The position numbers and the translations under genes were made by a program. The notes under the pieces were generated by a model, which was given only the letters and a program-made list of their open reading frames with translations, made no database searches and was not told the DNA's origin. 64,000 nucleotides of DNA from Atopsyche davidsoni (Eukaryota > Arthropoda > Insecta > Trichoptera > Hydrobiosidae), in contig JAILWY010000009.1 of the NCBI GenBank assembly GCA_022113835.1, positions 1,091,501-1,155,500 of the forward strand, in the 5' to 3' direction. Numbering within the stretch: the stretch's first letter is position 1; each line of letters begins with the position of its first letter. Shown here piece by piece: positions 51,576-61,000 of the stretch.

Positions 51576-53201
51576 TGTAACACATTCGATAAAAAAATTG
51601 TTTTAAAATGAAATTATGTACCATTTTTTAATATGATACAAATATTTTTTAAATATATTAAGTATATAAAAGGGCACACTTACTACTTCAACCAGCTAAA
51701 AATTTTGAAGTAATTGTTTTTCTTTTTATGTTATTAAAAATATCTTAGTTTGTATAGATACTTCACTTTAAAAAAAAACAACTAATATGTAACTATGTTG
51801 CAGATTATGAAAAACGTGTCGTACGATTTTTCCCAAAAACTTTTTAATAAATTCATGTTTCTATCAAATAAACAAAATTCACGAGCTTTCTAGAACTCGG
51901 TACAAAACTAAACTTTTTGTAGGATCGCTATGACTGAAACTCATTTGTGAAAATTGTTCACTTATTTCGCATCATGAATTTCACGGCTTTTATAATATTC
52001 GAAAAATCTCTTCAAAAAAATTGCTCGCAGTATAACATGAGATGACTGGGATATTTTAGGTTCAAATTTTTAGTCATTAATCTTTTGAACGTGAATATTA
52101 AAAAATATATTATAATCAAAATAGCTTTAATTTTTAAAATAAAAGATATCTTGGCTCAGATATTAACAGAATAAGGTTTCTATTACCGCACTAGTCTGCA
52201 AGAATAGCAAAAAAGCATTTGAAGTTAACAGCAACTGTATTCGGATTGACGACTATGTACTTGCCTTGTTGTGTACAGGGAAATTATAGTTAATGATACT
52301 TATAATAATAAAAAACTTATTGTACACGCGGTTACCTTTTTCAATACTGTAGCGTAAAAGTATCGTTTTTCAGGGTTTCGTTTAGTCGAAGGTCAATTTT
52401 TTCTCTGACCTAGTCGGTAAATATGATTAATAATTACCTTTCAGCATATTGAGATCACTAGTCTACATCATTTCTCCAGGTGATTAGCATCCCTTGTGAA
52501 CATTTCAACAAAGCAGTAAAAAACTTTGCTCTGCGTAGTCGATAGTCATTCTTACAATGGAGACATTCATTTAGCTGTAACGTCGGCTGAAAGAAACATT
52601 CAGCTGCTTAATACGACTCTGGTGTATTGAGCGTACAAAGGATGCATTAGGTATTGTATTCAAAGTGCATCACATGCATTTGGATAGTAAAAGAAATGGC
52701 AATCTGACATTTATAGCAATAACCATTCTGCTAAATGTATTTGATAGAAGAAAACTAAAAATAGATTGGAAGTGGAATTGTGGTTTTTTTGTGATATTTC
52801 CGTCTAATGCTTTTGTAGTAGATTAATGAACATATTTTGAATTAGGGAAGGAATTTTTCACTCGGACGTCAGACACAACCAGTTTTATATCTGATATCAA
52901 TTTTCACCTGGCGGCAACAATATTTAATTAAAAAATGCTATTTATAAACACCAAGGTCAAAACATTTTTCATCCGTATAGGCTTATTGTGTATACAATAT
53001 TTATGTTATCTACACTAAAAAAAATCCATAAATTTTTTTTCTTCGACATCTGCGAGATTTTACCCAATTCGTGCTGTGAAAAAAAATTAAGGATTTTTTT
53101 AAGTATAGATGAGTTTCACGTGCGAATCGATTTCATAATTATTGTATGAAAGTTGGTCTGTAGGTGTCCGCGTGGTGTTGCGATGCGCCCTTGGGGCCGC
53201 C
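51576..53201. other. Presumed upstream region and 5' leader of the GPCR gene
   Basis: AT-rich with no coding exon. A stop codon (53136-53138) lies in frame upstream of the GPCR ATG, and no in-frame ATG lies between them. A short upstream ATG frame (53109-53138, nine sense codons) would be in the leader if transcription starts before it. No TATA box is convincing. Confidence 0.4.
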
Positions 53202-53358
53202 ATGTCGGAGCAGAACTCCTCGGCTGAAGAAGGACTGCCGTTCTTCGGGAACTACACGCCTTTCTTCCCAGAGGTCGAAGAAGAGGACCTCTCCGACCAC
53301 GTGGAGCTGGTGGCGCTTGCCTGCCTCTACAGCGTCGTGCTCTTCGTGGGGATCCTCG
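53202..53358 (+). CDS. GPCR coding exon 1
   Basis: Encodes the extracellular N terminus and most of helix 1 (52 codons plus one base). It ends CTCG before the donor GTGAGC. The split codon G|GT restores Gly-53, just before the conserved helix-1 Asn. Confidence 0.85.
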
Positions 53359-56300
53359 GTGAGCCTTGTTCTCCTTTTTACAAAACCACGGGTGATTTTG
53401 GAGTCTCACAGCCATTGAATTCATACTGCAGATATTCTTTTTTCTTGGGTGCTATGGTGCACGACAAGTATATCAAGTATTTCAGCATTTCTAATAACTG
53501 AAAATATCAATAATTTAAAGTTGTTTATATTTATTGACACGCATTTCATCTAATTTAAAATAGACCCAAGAAAAAAAACAACAACTCAAAATATTACCAA
53601 TTTCACGCGATATAACCAATATAAATAAAATAGACGAACTAACAAAAAATATCGAATCAACTCCAAATCAACGTTCAACAAAGACTCACACAACTGAATT
53701 AAATACAACCCTCCATGGACACATTAATAAAGCTCTCACCTTCGTATTTATTGACGAATCAATCAACACACTTCCTTTCATAGATAACCTTTCTAGCATC
53801 GCTGAATGCTCGGTGCGCGAATAAACAGAGTAATTCGATTTTATTTTATTTGCACTTCACATAGAAAACGACCAAAAACTAATGTGAAATATTCGATTAT
53901 GTTTTAGGCATTTTGTGTTTCAAAACAGCAGCAATTTTGGAAAGTGTTAAAGATTTAATGATTTTTGTACATCTTATTAGGTTTAAAAATAAATAAATAA
54001 TTTTTAGTCCCATCAAAGTCCAGAATCTATTTGATACAATATTTTTTGCTTTAATTTTATGAATTTTGTCTATGATTAAAAGTAAAAATTTGTCGCAAAT
54101 CGTCGAAAACTTCTTTGCGTCGGCATGTTTGACGCTCGAGCAAAAAAAATAATTACAAGCCACTTTATTTTCATTTGTTAGGCGTGCAGGTCGTGGAGCT
54201 TGCAAATTGTGGCTTAGTTGGTAGTGTACATGGATTTCAATATTATCGTTATGGAGTTTGGGAAGGGAAAATATGTGTAAAAAATTCTTTGACACTCCAT
54301 CAAAACAAACGTAGCTTATTCTTCGTCGAGCAGAGTAAGTAAACATTTTCACAGATAATAAAAACGTCGGAGATTCGCAATCGCCTTGCGGTCTAAACTT
54401 TTTTCATTAGACGCTGTGCATCCAAATCGCCGCAAACACATCGCGCTGGTCAGTCACAGCTCAAGTTTTCTCTTTTTCAAGGGTTCATAGGGAATTTATT
54501 CAATGTCTATACGTGCGTTGTACAGTTACAATGCTAGCCTAAAATATTAACGAAACTAGTCACGTCAAAAATACAAAGTTGGAACTACACTAAAAATATT
54601 CTTTTACTAACAAATACAATGGATTTTGACTGTGTCAAAAATATTAATTATATTGTTTTTGTTTAAAATATTGTAGCAAGTTTTCTTTTGGTGTTGATTA
54701 CAATCATATTTGATATTGATTATGTGACGGGTATTGCTCGCTGGCCTGTGTAATGGCTCTGCGACAACTAGCGCAATGGACTATGATCTGAACCGCGGCT
54801 CCAATCGAGTCGATAAACACTTGGGGTTGCCGACCTGCAGACCCTCGTCCTCCTCCTCCTCCTCGTGCCTAATAGCGCAGGAATACCCAAATGAACGCCA
54901 AATAAATTTGTATAGGGCCTGCCATTAGAAGCGAAGTCTGGTAAACCAATATTTTCTTCAGCTTGATGTCCTGAGTAAATAGATTATAAGGTAAAGCAAT
55001 CAAAAACTATTAACTTTATTCATTGCTTTTGACACGTTTATCTATTGAAAAGGGAAACTCCTTTGTTCTACTAATAAGTTTTATAGCTTGAGTATCCATA
55101 ACTCAATATGAGTAATATATGACTTCAAATATCGACATAAATCAAGGAAACGAATGTAAAAAAATATATTTAGAAAAATACAAGTTAGGCACTATAAAGC
55201 TTGTTGCATGTTTTCATTTCAAGTTCCTGCAGACTTTTTTCTTTAAGTTCCACAAATATTCCGAAAAATTAAACACCGTTTTGCTCGTAAATTGTTTGCT
55301 GTATTTTTTTGTTTTCCTTGGAACGATTTTACAGATCTTCAAACTTATAGCCATAAAATAATTCATCCAAAGTTTGGTTGGGTTTTTACAAAACCTTCAT
55401 ATTCTAAAGTTTAAATTTTTTTACAATATAATTTTTACAAAATGGTTAAGTTTTGGAAAGTTGATTTTTTAGTCCTAAATCTAGAACATAGGTTCTCAAC
55501 CTTTAATTGACCACCGTCCCCTTGACAAGAAAAAAAATTTCCAACGCCCTCTTTGACATAACAGTTGTAACTATACCATTTTTTTCCATATAAAAATACC
55601 ATAGAGGTATTACATAACGCCCCTTATTCACCCGCCACTGCCCCCTTGGAAAGCTCCAGCGCCCACTGGGGGGCGGTATGATCTAGAACAGTAGCTCTCA
55701 AATTCTTTTGACCCATGGACCCTCTTTCATAGTCAAAACTTGCCTACGGCCCATGGGTGAAAAACTACATAAATTTATATTATAGACTAGTTGGTGCAAG
55801 TATCGACTCTATTGCGTTCCTGTATAAACCTGCCTGACTCACCGCGATGCCTGTTATTACTTGTATTTTATGCACCTGTCTATATTTATATTTTACTTAG
55901 GACGTAAAAATCACTAATAATGTATTCATTGTTATTTATTTTGACTTCCATATTAATAAAGAAGTGTCACAATTTTTTTATTTTATATTAAATCTTGCGC
56001 ATACCCCTCGACGTTGTTCGGGGACCCCCAAATCCGTTTTAATTTTCTAAGGACCCCCTGGAGTCCGTAGGGACCACTTTGAGAAGCACTGATCTAGAAG
56101 ATGTGATTCCTTGAGTTCTCCGACACTGGGCATGACTCCCGCTCCTCAGGTAACGGCAGCCTGCTGCTGGCGCTGATGACGCAGCAGGCGGCGCGCGTGC
56201 GCAGTCCCCTGCTGCTGGCTCTGGGCGCGGCCGACCTGCTCGTGTGCGCCCTCGCCGCCCCGCTGGCCGCCGCCGCCCCGCCGCCCTCGCCCGCGCCGCC

Positions 56301-57432
56301 CCCGCCCTGCGGCTCGCCGCTCTGCGCGCTCGTGGTCTACGCCAAGGTGACAACATTTACTATGCTAAGTAGCCGTCGCCCCCGTCGATCGTTCGTTTTC
56401 CTTGCGGTGACCGTTGCGATTTCCTTGTTGCAGTGCTTCCCCGTGGCGGCGAGCACCCTGTCGCTGATGATGATCTCGGTGGACCGGTACGCGACCGTCC
56501 AGCACCCCCGCTTGCTGTCGGGGCTGCAGCGGCGACCGCTCCTGAGCGCGTGCCTGGCCTGGGCCGGGGCGGCGGTCTGCACAGCCGTGCCCGCCCTGGC
56601 TGCCGCCCTGCCGCCCTCCCGCGCCGACTGCGAGGGCCTGGACCCGAGGCGCGCGGCCGTGCTGGCTCACGTCGTCCTCGTGTACGCGACGCCCACCGCG
56701 CTCGTCCTCGCCTGCCACCTCGGCGTGCGCTCCAAGCTGTGCGCGCTCTCCCTCACGGCCAGGGCGGCCCACGGAGAGCTGCCCCTGCCCATGCCGCTTC
56801 TCAGGAGACCCACGCACGTCATCATCGTCGCGGGAATGCCCAACAACGCGCAGACCCAGGCCGTCACGTACGGATGCGACGACGAGGAGGAGAGGAGAAA
56901 GGAGAGGCGCGAGTCGAGAAAAAACCGCAAACTGCCGAGCGGAGGGCCCGTGAGAGGGTCGAGTCAGAGGCGGCCGAGAAAACCGGAAGGCCCCGCCGAG
57001 CCGAGCTTGCTGACGCCGCAGCCGCAGACTTCCACGCTGCAGTCGCGCCGCCGCCTGGCCAACGTGCTGGTGTCCGTGGCGGCCGTGTTCGCGGGGTGCT
57101 GGTTGCCCCACGCCGCGTGCTGCGTGTACTCGGAGTTCCACGAGGACGCGCCGGAGTACCTCCTCCGCTACAGCCTGCTGCTGGGCCACGCGCACTCGGC
57201 CATCAACCCCGTGGTGTACTGGGCGCTCAACCACCAGACGCTGAGCCAGCAGGGCTGCCTGCCGTGCGGGCGCGGCGGGGCGGCGCAGCGCTTCCTGTTC
57301 CACTTCAAGTTCCACGACGAGCAGCCGCCGTCCAGCACCAACGAGGCCGCCCTCGGACCCTTCCACCCCCGCTACACGCGCGCCCGACCCCGCGTGGAGC
57401 GCTGCGCCCCCTCGTCCCACTACCTCTACTGA
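53202..57432 (+). CDS. Orphan class A (rhodopsin-like) G protein-coupled receptor
   Basis: Coding exons 53202-53358, 56150-56346 and 56434-57432 join to 450 codons. The receptor would sit in the plasma membrane and signal through a heterotrimeric G protein; the ligand is unknown. Landmarks of class A are in order: two N-glycosylation sites (NSS at 5, NYT at 17), GN at 53-54 in helix 1, D81 in LGAADL (2.50), C111 (3.25), DRY at 135-137, a cysteine in extracellular loop 2, CWLP at 340-343 in helix 6, and NPVVY at 376-380 in helix 7. Intracellular loop 3 is long and ends in Arg/Lys/Glu-rich wording. Odd points are a proline-alanine-rich first extracellular loop without the common WxFG, and very GC-rich exons in AT-rich surroundings. 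The start has a strong context (GCCGCCATG). The VDRYATVQHP and NPVVYWALN wording suggests a peptide-type insect receptor, but I cannot assign it to a named one. Confidence 0.85.
53897..54352 (-). other. Unassigned 151-codon open frame inside GPCR intron 1
   Basis: This is the longest open frame outside the two genes and the only one above 130 codons. It is rich in Lys, Ile, Leu and Phe. I recognise no domain, signal peptide or transposase motif. It may be a chance frame or the remnant of a mobile element. It should not be taken as a gene without transcript evidence. Confidence 0.2.
55479..55486. repeat. hAT target duplication, copy 1 of 3
   Basis: ATCTAGAA, directly left of the first intronic hAT MITE. 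It fits the nTCTAGAn target preference of hAT elements. Confidence 0.75.
55487..55680. mobile_element. hAT MITE 1 in GPCR intron 1
   Basis: It begins CATAGGTTCTCAACCTTT, a typical hAT-type terminus, and continues with GACCACCGTCCCCTTG-type wording. It ends ...CACTGGGGGGCGGTATG. Both edges abut ATCTAGAA. The inverted match of the ends is limited to about CATA, so the right end is diverged or the element is internally rearranged. It is 194 bp long and non-coding. Confidence 0.65.
55681..55688. repeat. hAT target duplication, copy 2 of 3 (shared)
   Basis: ATCTAGAA lying between the two MITEs and serving as a flank for both. Confidence 0.85.
55689..56091. mobile_element. hAT MITE 2 in GPCR intron 1
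   Basis: Terminal inverted repeats are CAGTAGCTCTCAAA on the left and, in reverse, CAGTGCTTCTCAAAGTGG on the right. An exact 8-bp duplication (ATCTAGAA) lies at 55681-55688 and 56092-56099. Subterminal wording (GACCCATGGACCCTC, GGACCCCCTGGAGTCCG) is related to the hAT element at 33623-34306. It is 403 bp long with no transposase frame. It ends 50 bp before the exon 2 acceptor, very close to the splice signals. Confidence 0.88.
56092..56099. repeat. hAT target duplication, copy 3 of 3
   Basis: ATCTAGAA directly right of hAT MITE 2. Confidence 0.85.
56150..56346 (+). CDS. GPCR coding exon 2
   Basis: Follows acceptor CTCCTCAG and encodes the end of helix 1, helix 2, extracellular loop 1 and the start of helix 3 to Lys-118. 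It ends in phase 0 at GCCAAG before donor GTGACA. The loop 1 coding sequence is a run of Ala and Pro codons. Confidence 0.85.
56347..56433 (+). other. GPCR intron 2 (87 bp, no in-frame stop)
   Basis: Begins GTGACA and ends TTCCTTGTTGCAG. It is a multiple of three and has no stop in the coding frame, so unspliced RNA would still read through. It is judged an intron because removing it puts Cys-111 exactly 25 residues before the DRY Arg, the standard class A spacing. With it retained the spacing would be 54 residues. Confidence 0.85.
56434..57432 (+). CDS. GPCR coding exon 3
   Basis: Encodes 332 residues from the middle of helix 3 to the C terminus and ends with TGA. It carries DRY, the helix 4 Trp, the loop 2 Cys, the long third intracellular loop, CWLP and NPVVY. 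Its very high GC content creates long spurious open frames on the other strand and in other frames (up to 351 codons on minus). Confidence 0.9.
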   Translation, partial: CFPVAASTLSLMMISVDRYATVQHPRLLSGLQRRPLLSACLAWAGAAVCTAVPALAAALPPSRADCEGLDPRRAAVLAHVVLVYATPTALVLACHLGVRSKLCALSLTARAAHGELPLPMPLLRRPTHVIIVAGMPNNAQTQAVTYGCDDEEERRKERRESRKNRKLPSGGPVRGSSQRRPRKPEGPAEPSLLTPQPQTSTLQSRRRLANVLVSVAAVFAGCWLPHAACCVYSEFHEDAPEYLLRYSLLLGHAHSAINPVVYWALNHQTLSQQGCLPCGRGGAAQRFLFHFKFHDEQPPSSTNEAALGPFHPRYTRARPRVERCAPSSHYLY

Positions 57433-57860
57433 GCCCCTGTCCCGCGCGCCACCGTTTGAGCTCTCTCGATCGATCTGTGATTCTTTTTTCCTAGTGCCTA
57501 TAAACCCTAAGAGAAATACTACGAGATATATTATATGTACGTTGACTGTTAGACTGTACCGAGTGTGTATAAATCAGAGTCACTATTTTCTTCTACTGTC
57601 TCTTTTCTATTTTTGTCGTTGAACGTTGAACGGGTGAACTCCAGTCGTTCCCAGCGCTCCGGGCTGGCCCGCGCTGCGCCGTTCACTCCGGAATGCAATA
57701 TCGACGCTCCCTCCGCCTGTTGCCGAGTCGATGTCAGAACATTAGATTAACAAATGATGTGAATATTTACTTCAACTTCGTGTACCTATCAAAAACTAAT
57801 CAAAACAGTACCTATTTAGAATGTTATGGCATTTGAATAAAATATTTTATTTTACAAAGA
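57433..57860 (+). other. GPCR 3' UTR
   Basis: Runs from the TGA to just beyond the AATAAA at 57836-57841. The exact cleavage site cannot be read from the sequence. No coding content. Confidence 0.6.
57836..57851. terminator. Palindromic bidirectional polyadenylation signal
   Basis: The 16-bp perfect palindrome AATAAAATATTTTATT places AATAAA on both strands. The plus copy (57836-57841) is the only good signal downstream of the GPCR stop. The minus copy (57846-57851) could serve the CIB2-type gene, which also has another AATAAA at 57868-57873. Confidence 0.6.
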
Positions 57861-57867
57861 ATTCGTG

Positions 57868-57873
57868 TTTATT
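57868..57873 (-). terminator. Polyadenylation signal of the CIB2-type gene
   Basis: AATAAA on the minus strand, about 60 bp past the stop codon and therefore the first signal met by that transcript. Confidence 0.6.
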
Positions 57874-57932
57874 TCTCAAGCATAAAATATTACATATATA
57901 ATAACACCGAGGACTTCTGACTGCTCGGATAT

Positions 57933-58043
57933 CTAGATCCTGATATGGAAAGTGGACAGGAACTCCGGTGCCCTGGTGATGACGTGTTCAAACTCCATAT
58001 AGGACAGCTTCCCGTCTCCGTCCACATCCGCTTCTTCGACCAC
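57933..58043 (-). CDS. Cib2: Cib2 coding exon 5 (last)
   Basis: Follows acceptor TTGTTACAG and encodes residues 154-189 with EF-hand 4 and the terminal FLSTFHIRI, ending in TAG. Confidence 0.93.
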   Translation of the reverse strand: MVEEADVDGDGKLSYMEFEHVITRAPEFLSTFHIRI

Positions 58044-61000
58044 CTGTAACAAGCCATGCCGAAAACTCCTAATTTCTCACTTAATCTTCCTCACTTATAA
58101 TAAAAGACAAACCCAAAAAGACGGAATTCAATAAAAAGATATTTAAAAATCTCATCAATCATATTTACAACGGGAACTTGGAAAATTATCTGTGGATATA
58201 TAATATTATTGCGTTTAAAATTTACATCTTTTACAAACCTATATTATTAACGTCTCTTTCCAAATACATAACCGATCCATCATTTTGACAGATATCCGAA
58301 AATTTACGATAACATAGCCGTAAAATATTACTATTACACATAAATAATCTTTTTATATTTTCCAAGGTACTCATTATCAATTCCTGTCATTTTCACTTTC
58401 AAAAATTGCACGCCACGATTCAGTAAATTAAAACCAATTTTTTCCAAATCGAATGACATTTGTTTACAAGACTGAAGCGGGAATAAAGAAAATAAAAAGT
58501 TATCTAATTTAGAACGAAGATGAAAAATCAATTTCGTCGATATTCTTGCCTGCCGAGTTGAAATTCGATGGCATGTTCATACACGTGCGCCTAATCTAAT
58601 AAACTCCGCACGGTTGCGAGGGCCTTTTTCGACGCTTCACTTGAAAATATATCAGAAATTTATTTTTCTCACAATAGCTCATCAAGCATTTCGCGAGGAT
58701 TTTTCGTAAGTCGGAACAAAAAAAAAAAAATTCATTATAAAATACACGAGTCTCAATTAACAATATATTCCTAAGTGAAGAATCGTTTTCACTAGTATGC
58801 AGTGAGTTCTTGCGCTTTCTTATTTGTTCTCATTAAAAAAAATTGTATTAAAATATTAAGCGCCTTTTTAAGCTACATCGCTAAATTAAACATATACTAT
58901 TATCATATTATTATAATTAAAAAAAAAAAATTGGTTTTGATTTTAAGTGTCATATTCTTTATGCACATAATTGATTTATTTAAATATTACAAATTATTGT
59001 ATGACTATTCAAATTTAAAACAGAAATTTACTCTAACTTCTTTAAAAAAATAAAACCTGTAAAAAAAGGTTTAAAATATTAAATGTACAAACACACTAAA
59101 GTCGACATCAGTTCTTGAGAGATTTTTGTCTTCAATATTAAACCTTTCAAAAATACCCACGGCATGAGTGGTTGCTTTGCATGATTTATGAGTCGATAAT
59201 TTTTTATCATTTTTCCCGAAGAATTTTATTCCCACGATTTATATATTTTATTCCGAAGTCGCCATTACAAGTGGTGGCTTCCTAGATGCCCCCACCCGCG
59301 GGGGATGAGAGATAAACGTGACGCGGTTAGTTAGCGCCCGCAGCAGAAGAGCTTCCATCCTCGGAGGCTTTCTTTTCATTTTTTTCGTTTCCAGTAATGT
59401 TGCTGGCGCTACTGGGAGTCCCGCCTAGAATCACTGGAGCCCCGACGGTCTGCTTAATAAATCGCTACCGAATTTCCCAACAGACCTAGGGGAGAAAAAA
59501 AACTACTCGAAATCGATTCCGTTCGCCAGATGCAAACATATATAAATATAAAGCTGGTGTTTTGCGAATCACCAAGATCAAATAATTGGGAACGTTCAAC
59601 TCAGTTCACGGTAAGATTCAATTTCCACTGAACTATCAAATTGATGTTGGTTTTAATTCGATTGTATTTTTTTTTCTTTTTTTTCAATTTTACAGGTTTT
59701 TGTATCCGTTTTTAATAAAATTTAGTTCTTGCATGCTAAAGCATCTTTCGGGGTTTTTACTCTCTCCACTTCAAATAAAACAAAGTCTCCAATACGAAGC
59801 AGAAACGTCGGAAGTATAATACATCTTTAGTGATAAATAAATTGGTTTGGGTAGTTTTAAAAATGTTTGTACTTTGTCAGCTATCTGCTGCAGCTCCTCG
59901 GCCGTCATCTCGCTCCTGGTGAGCAACCTCAGAGCCACGCCCAGGTCTGCAGAGCCGATGAACTGATCTCCATCAAAATCGTAAATTCGGAATGCATAGT
60001 AAACTTTTATGTCCCGCGGCGCCTGTTCGCTGAACATGGACATGAGATCTAGGAAATCCTCAAACGACAGATTTCCCTTGCCGTCGCGAGAGAACACCTC
60101 GCAGATGCGCCTCCGAAACGGATTCTCCTGAAATTTCAGTACATTAACTCAAAAATAGACAAAATGTATCAACAAATCGAATATTCAATTTTGAAAAGTA
60201 AATAAATACGCACCCTCAGTTCTGGTAGTTTTTCAATATACTCAACGGGGACGTGTATTTTCACAGCCTGATCCTCTGTCATACGTTTGGGAACAATCTC
60301 TGGATTTACTTCCCGAAACCTTTTGTGAACCCTACAAGGGATATATGAAGAAACGACAAATAAAATTATTATAAACTGAAACGCGGCAGTAAAAACACTT
60401 TTGTCATGAGCATCAAACCTTCCTTTATTACTTTTTATCTATATTCAAATATCAAATAAAATACTTTGTATATGAAAAAAAAACGTTTTGAGAATATACG
60501 TATTTAATAAGATACTCGGAAGAGTTTGCTAATAAATATTTTGTTTACGTCAAACTCGTATACGATTTTTCACAAATGACCTTCCGCCAATTTCTTTTAT
60601 TCAAGATAGAATGAAAATATATTTTTGTTTTTCATATAAGAAATAAAGTGTTTAATAAACTGTATTGGTTTGATAAAGCTTTCGCGTTTGTACGAAGATT
60701 CGCCAAATATAATATGAAATCTATGATAAAATAATTAAATAGTGTTTTTGGGCGCCACTAAGCAGAGAGAATCGAGAATCAAATAAATAATTAAACAATA
60801 ATATATATAGTAATTTAGTTTGCAATCGTTTTTTATATATATATTCCGCGTATTCAGATTTTCTGAGCTGAATATTTTCCGTTCGTCGGATTTACTTTAA
60901 AATTTAAAGTTATTTGATTTATATAAAAAAAAATAATGATCAGTTAGATCTCAAACAGGGAAATTAGTTGCAACTGGTTTAAATATGTTTAATGAGATTA

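Larger units (their letters stand above)
53359..56149 (+). other. GPCR intron 1 (2791 bp)
   Basis: Bounded by donor GTGAGC and acceptor CTCCTCAG. It holds two hAT MITEs at its 3' end, the second stopping about 50 bp from the acceptor. It also holds a 151-codon open frame on the minus strand with no recognisable domain. The rest is AT-rich. Confidence 0.8.

Noticed and set aside
56365..57420. 351-codon minus-strand frame opposite the GPCR
   Set aside because: It is the GC-rich shadow of exon 3, a low-complexity mix of Arg, Ala, Gly and Val with no domain. The plus strand has a complete receptor with all class A motifs.
56176..57432. GPCR as a single 418-codon exon
   Set aside because: It includes the 87-bp intron and lacks exon 1. 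Cys 3.25 would be 54 residues from the DRY Arg instead of 25, and helix 1 would be missing its first half.
56433..57494. 353-codon plus-strand frame overlapping GPCR exon 3
   Set aside because: It is an alternative frame of the same GC-rich exon, rich in Arg, Ala, Pro and Gly, with no recognisable motif.
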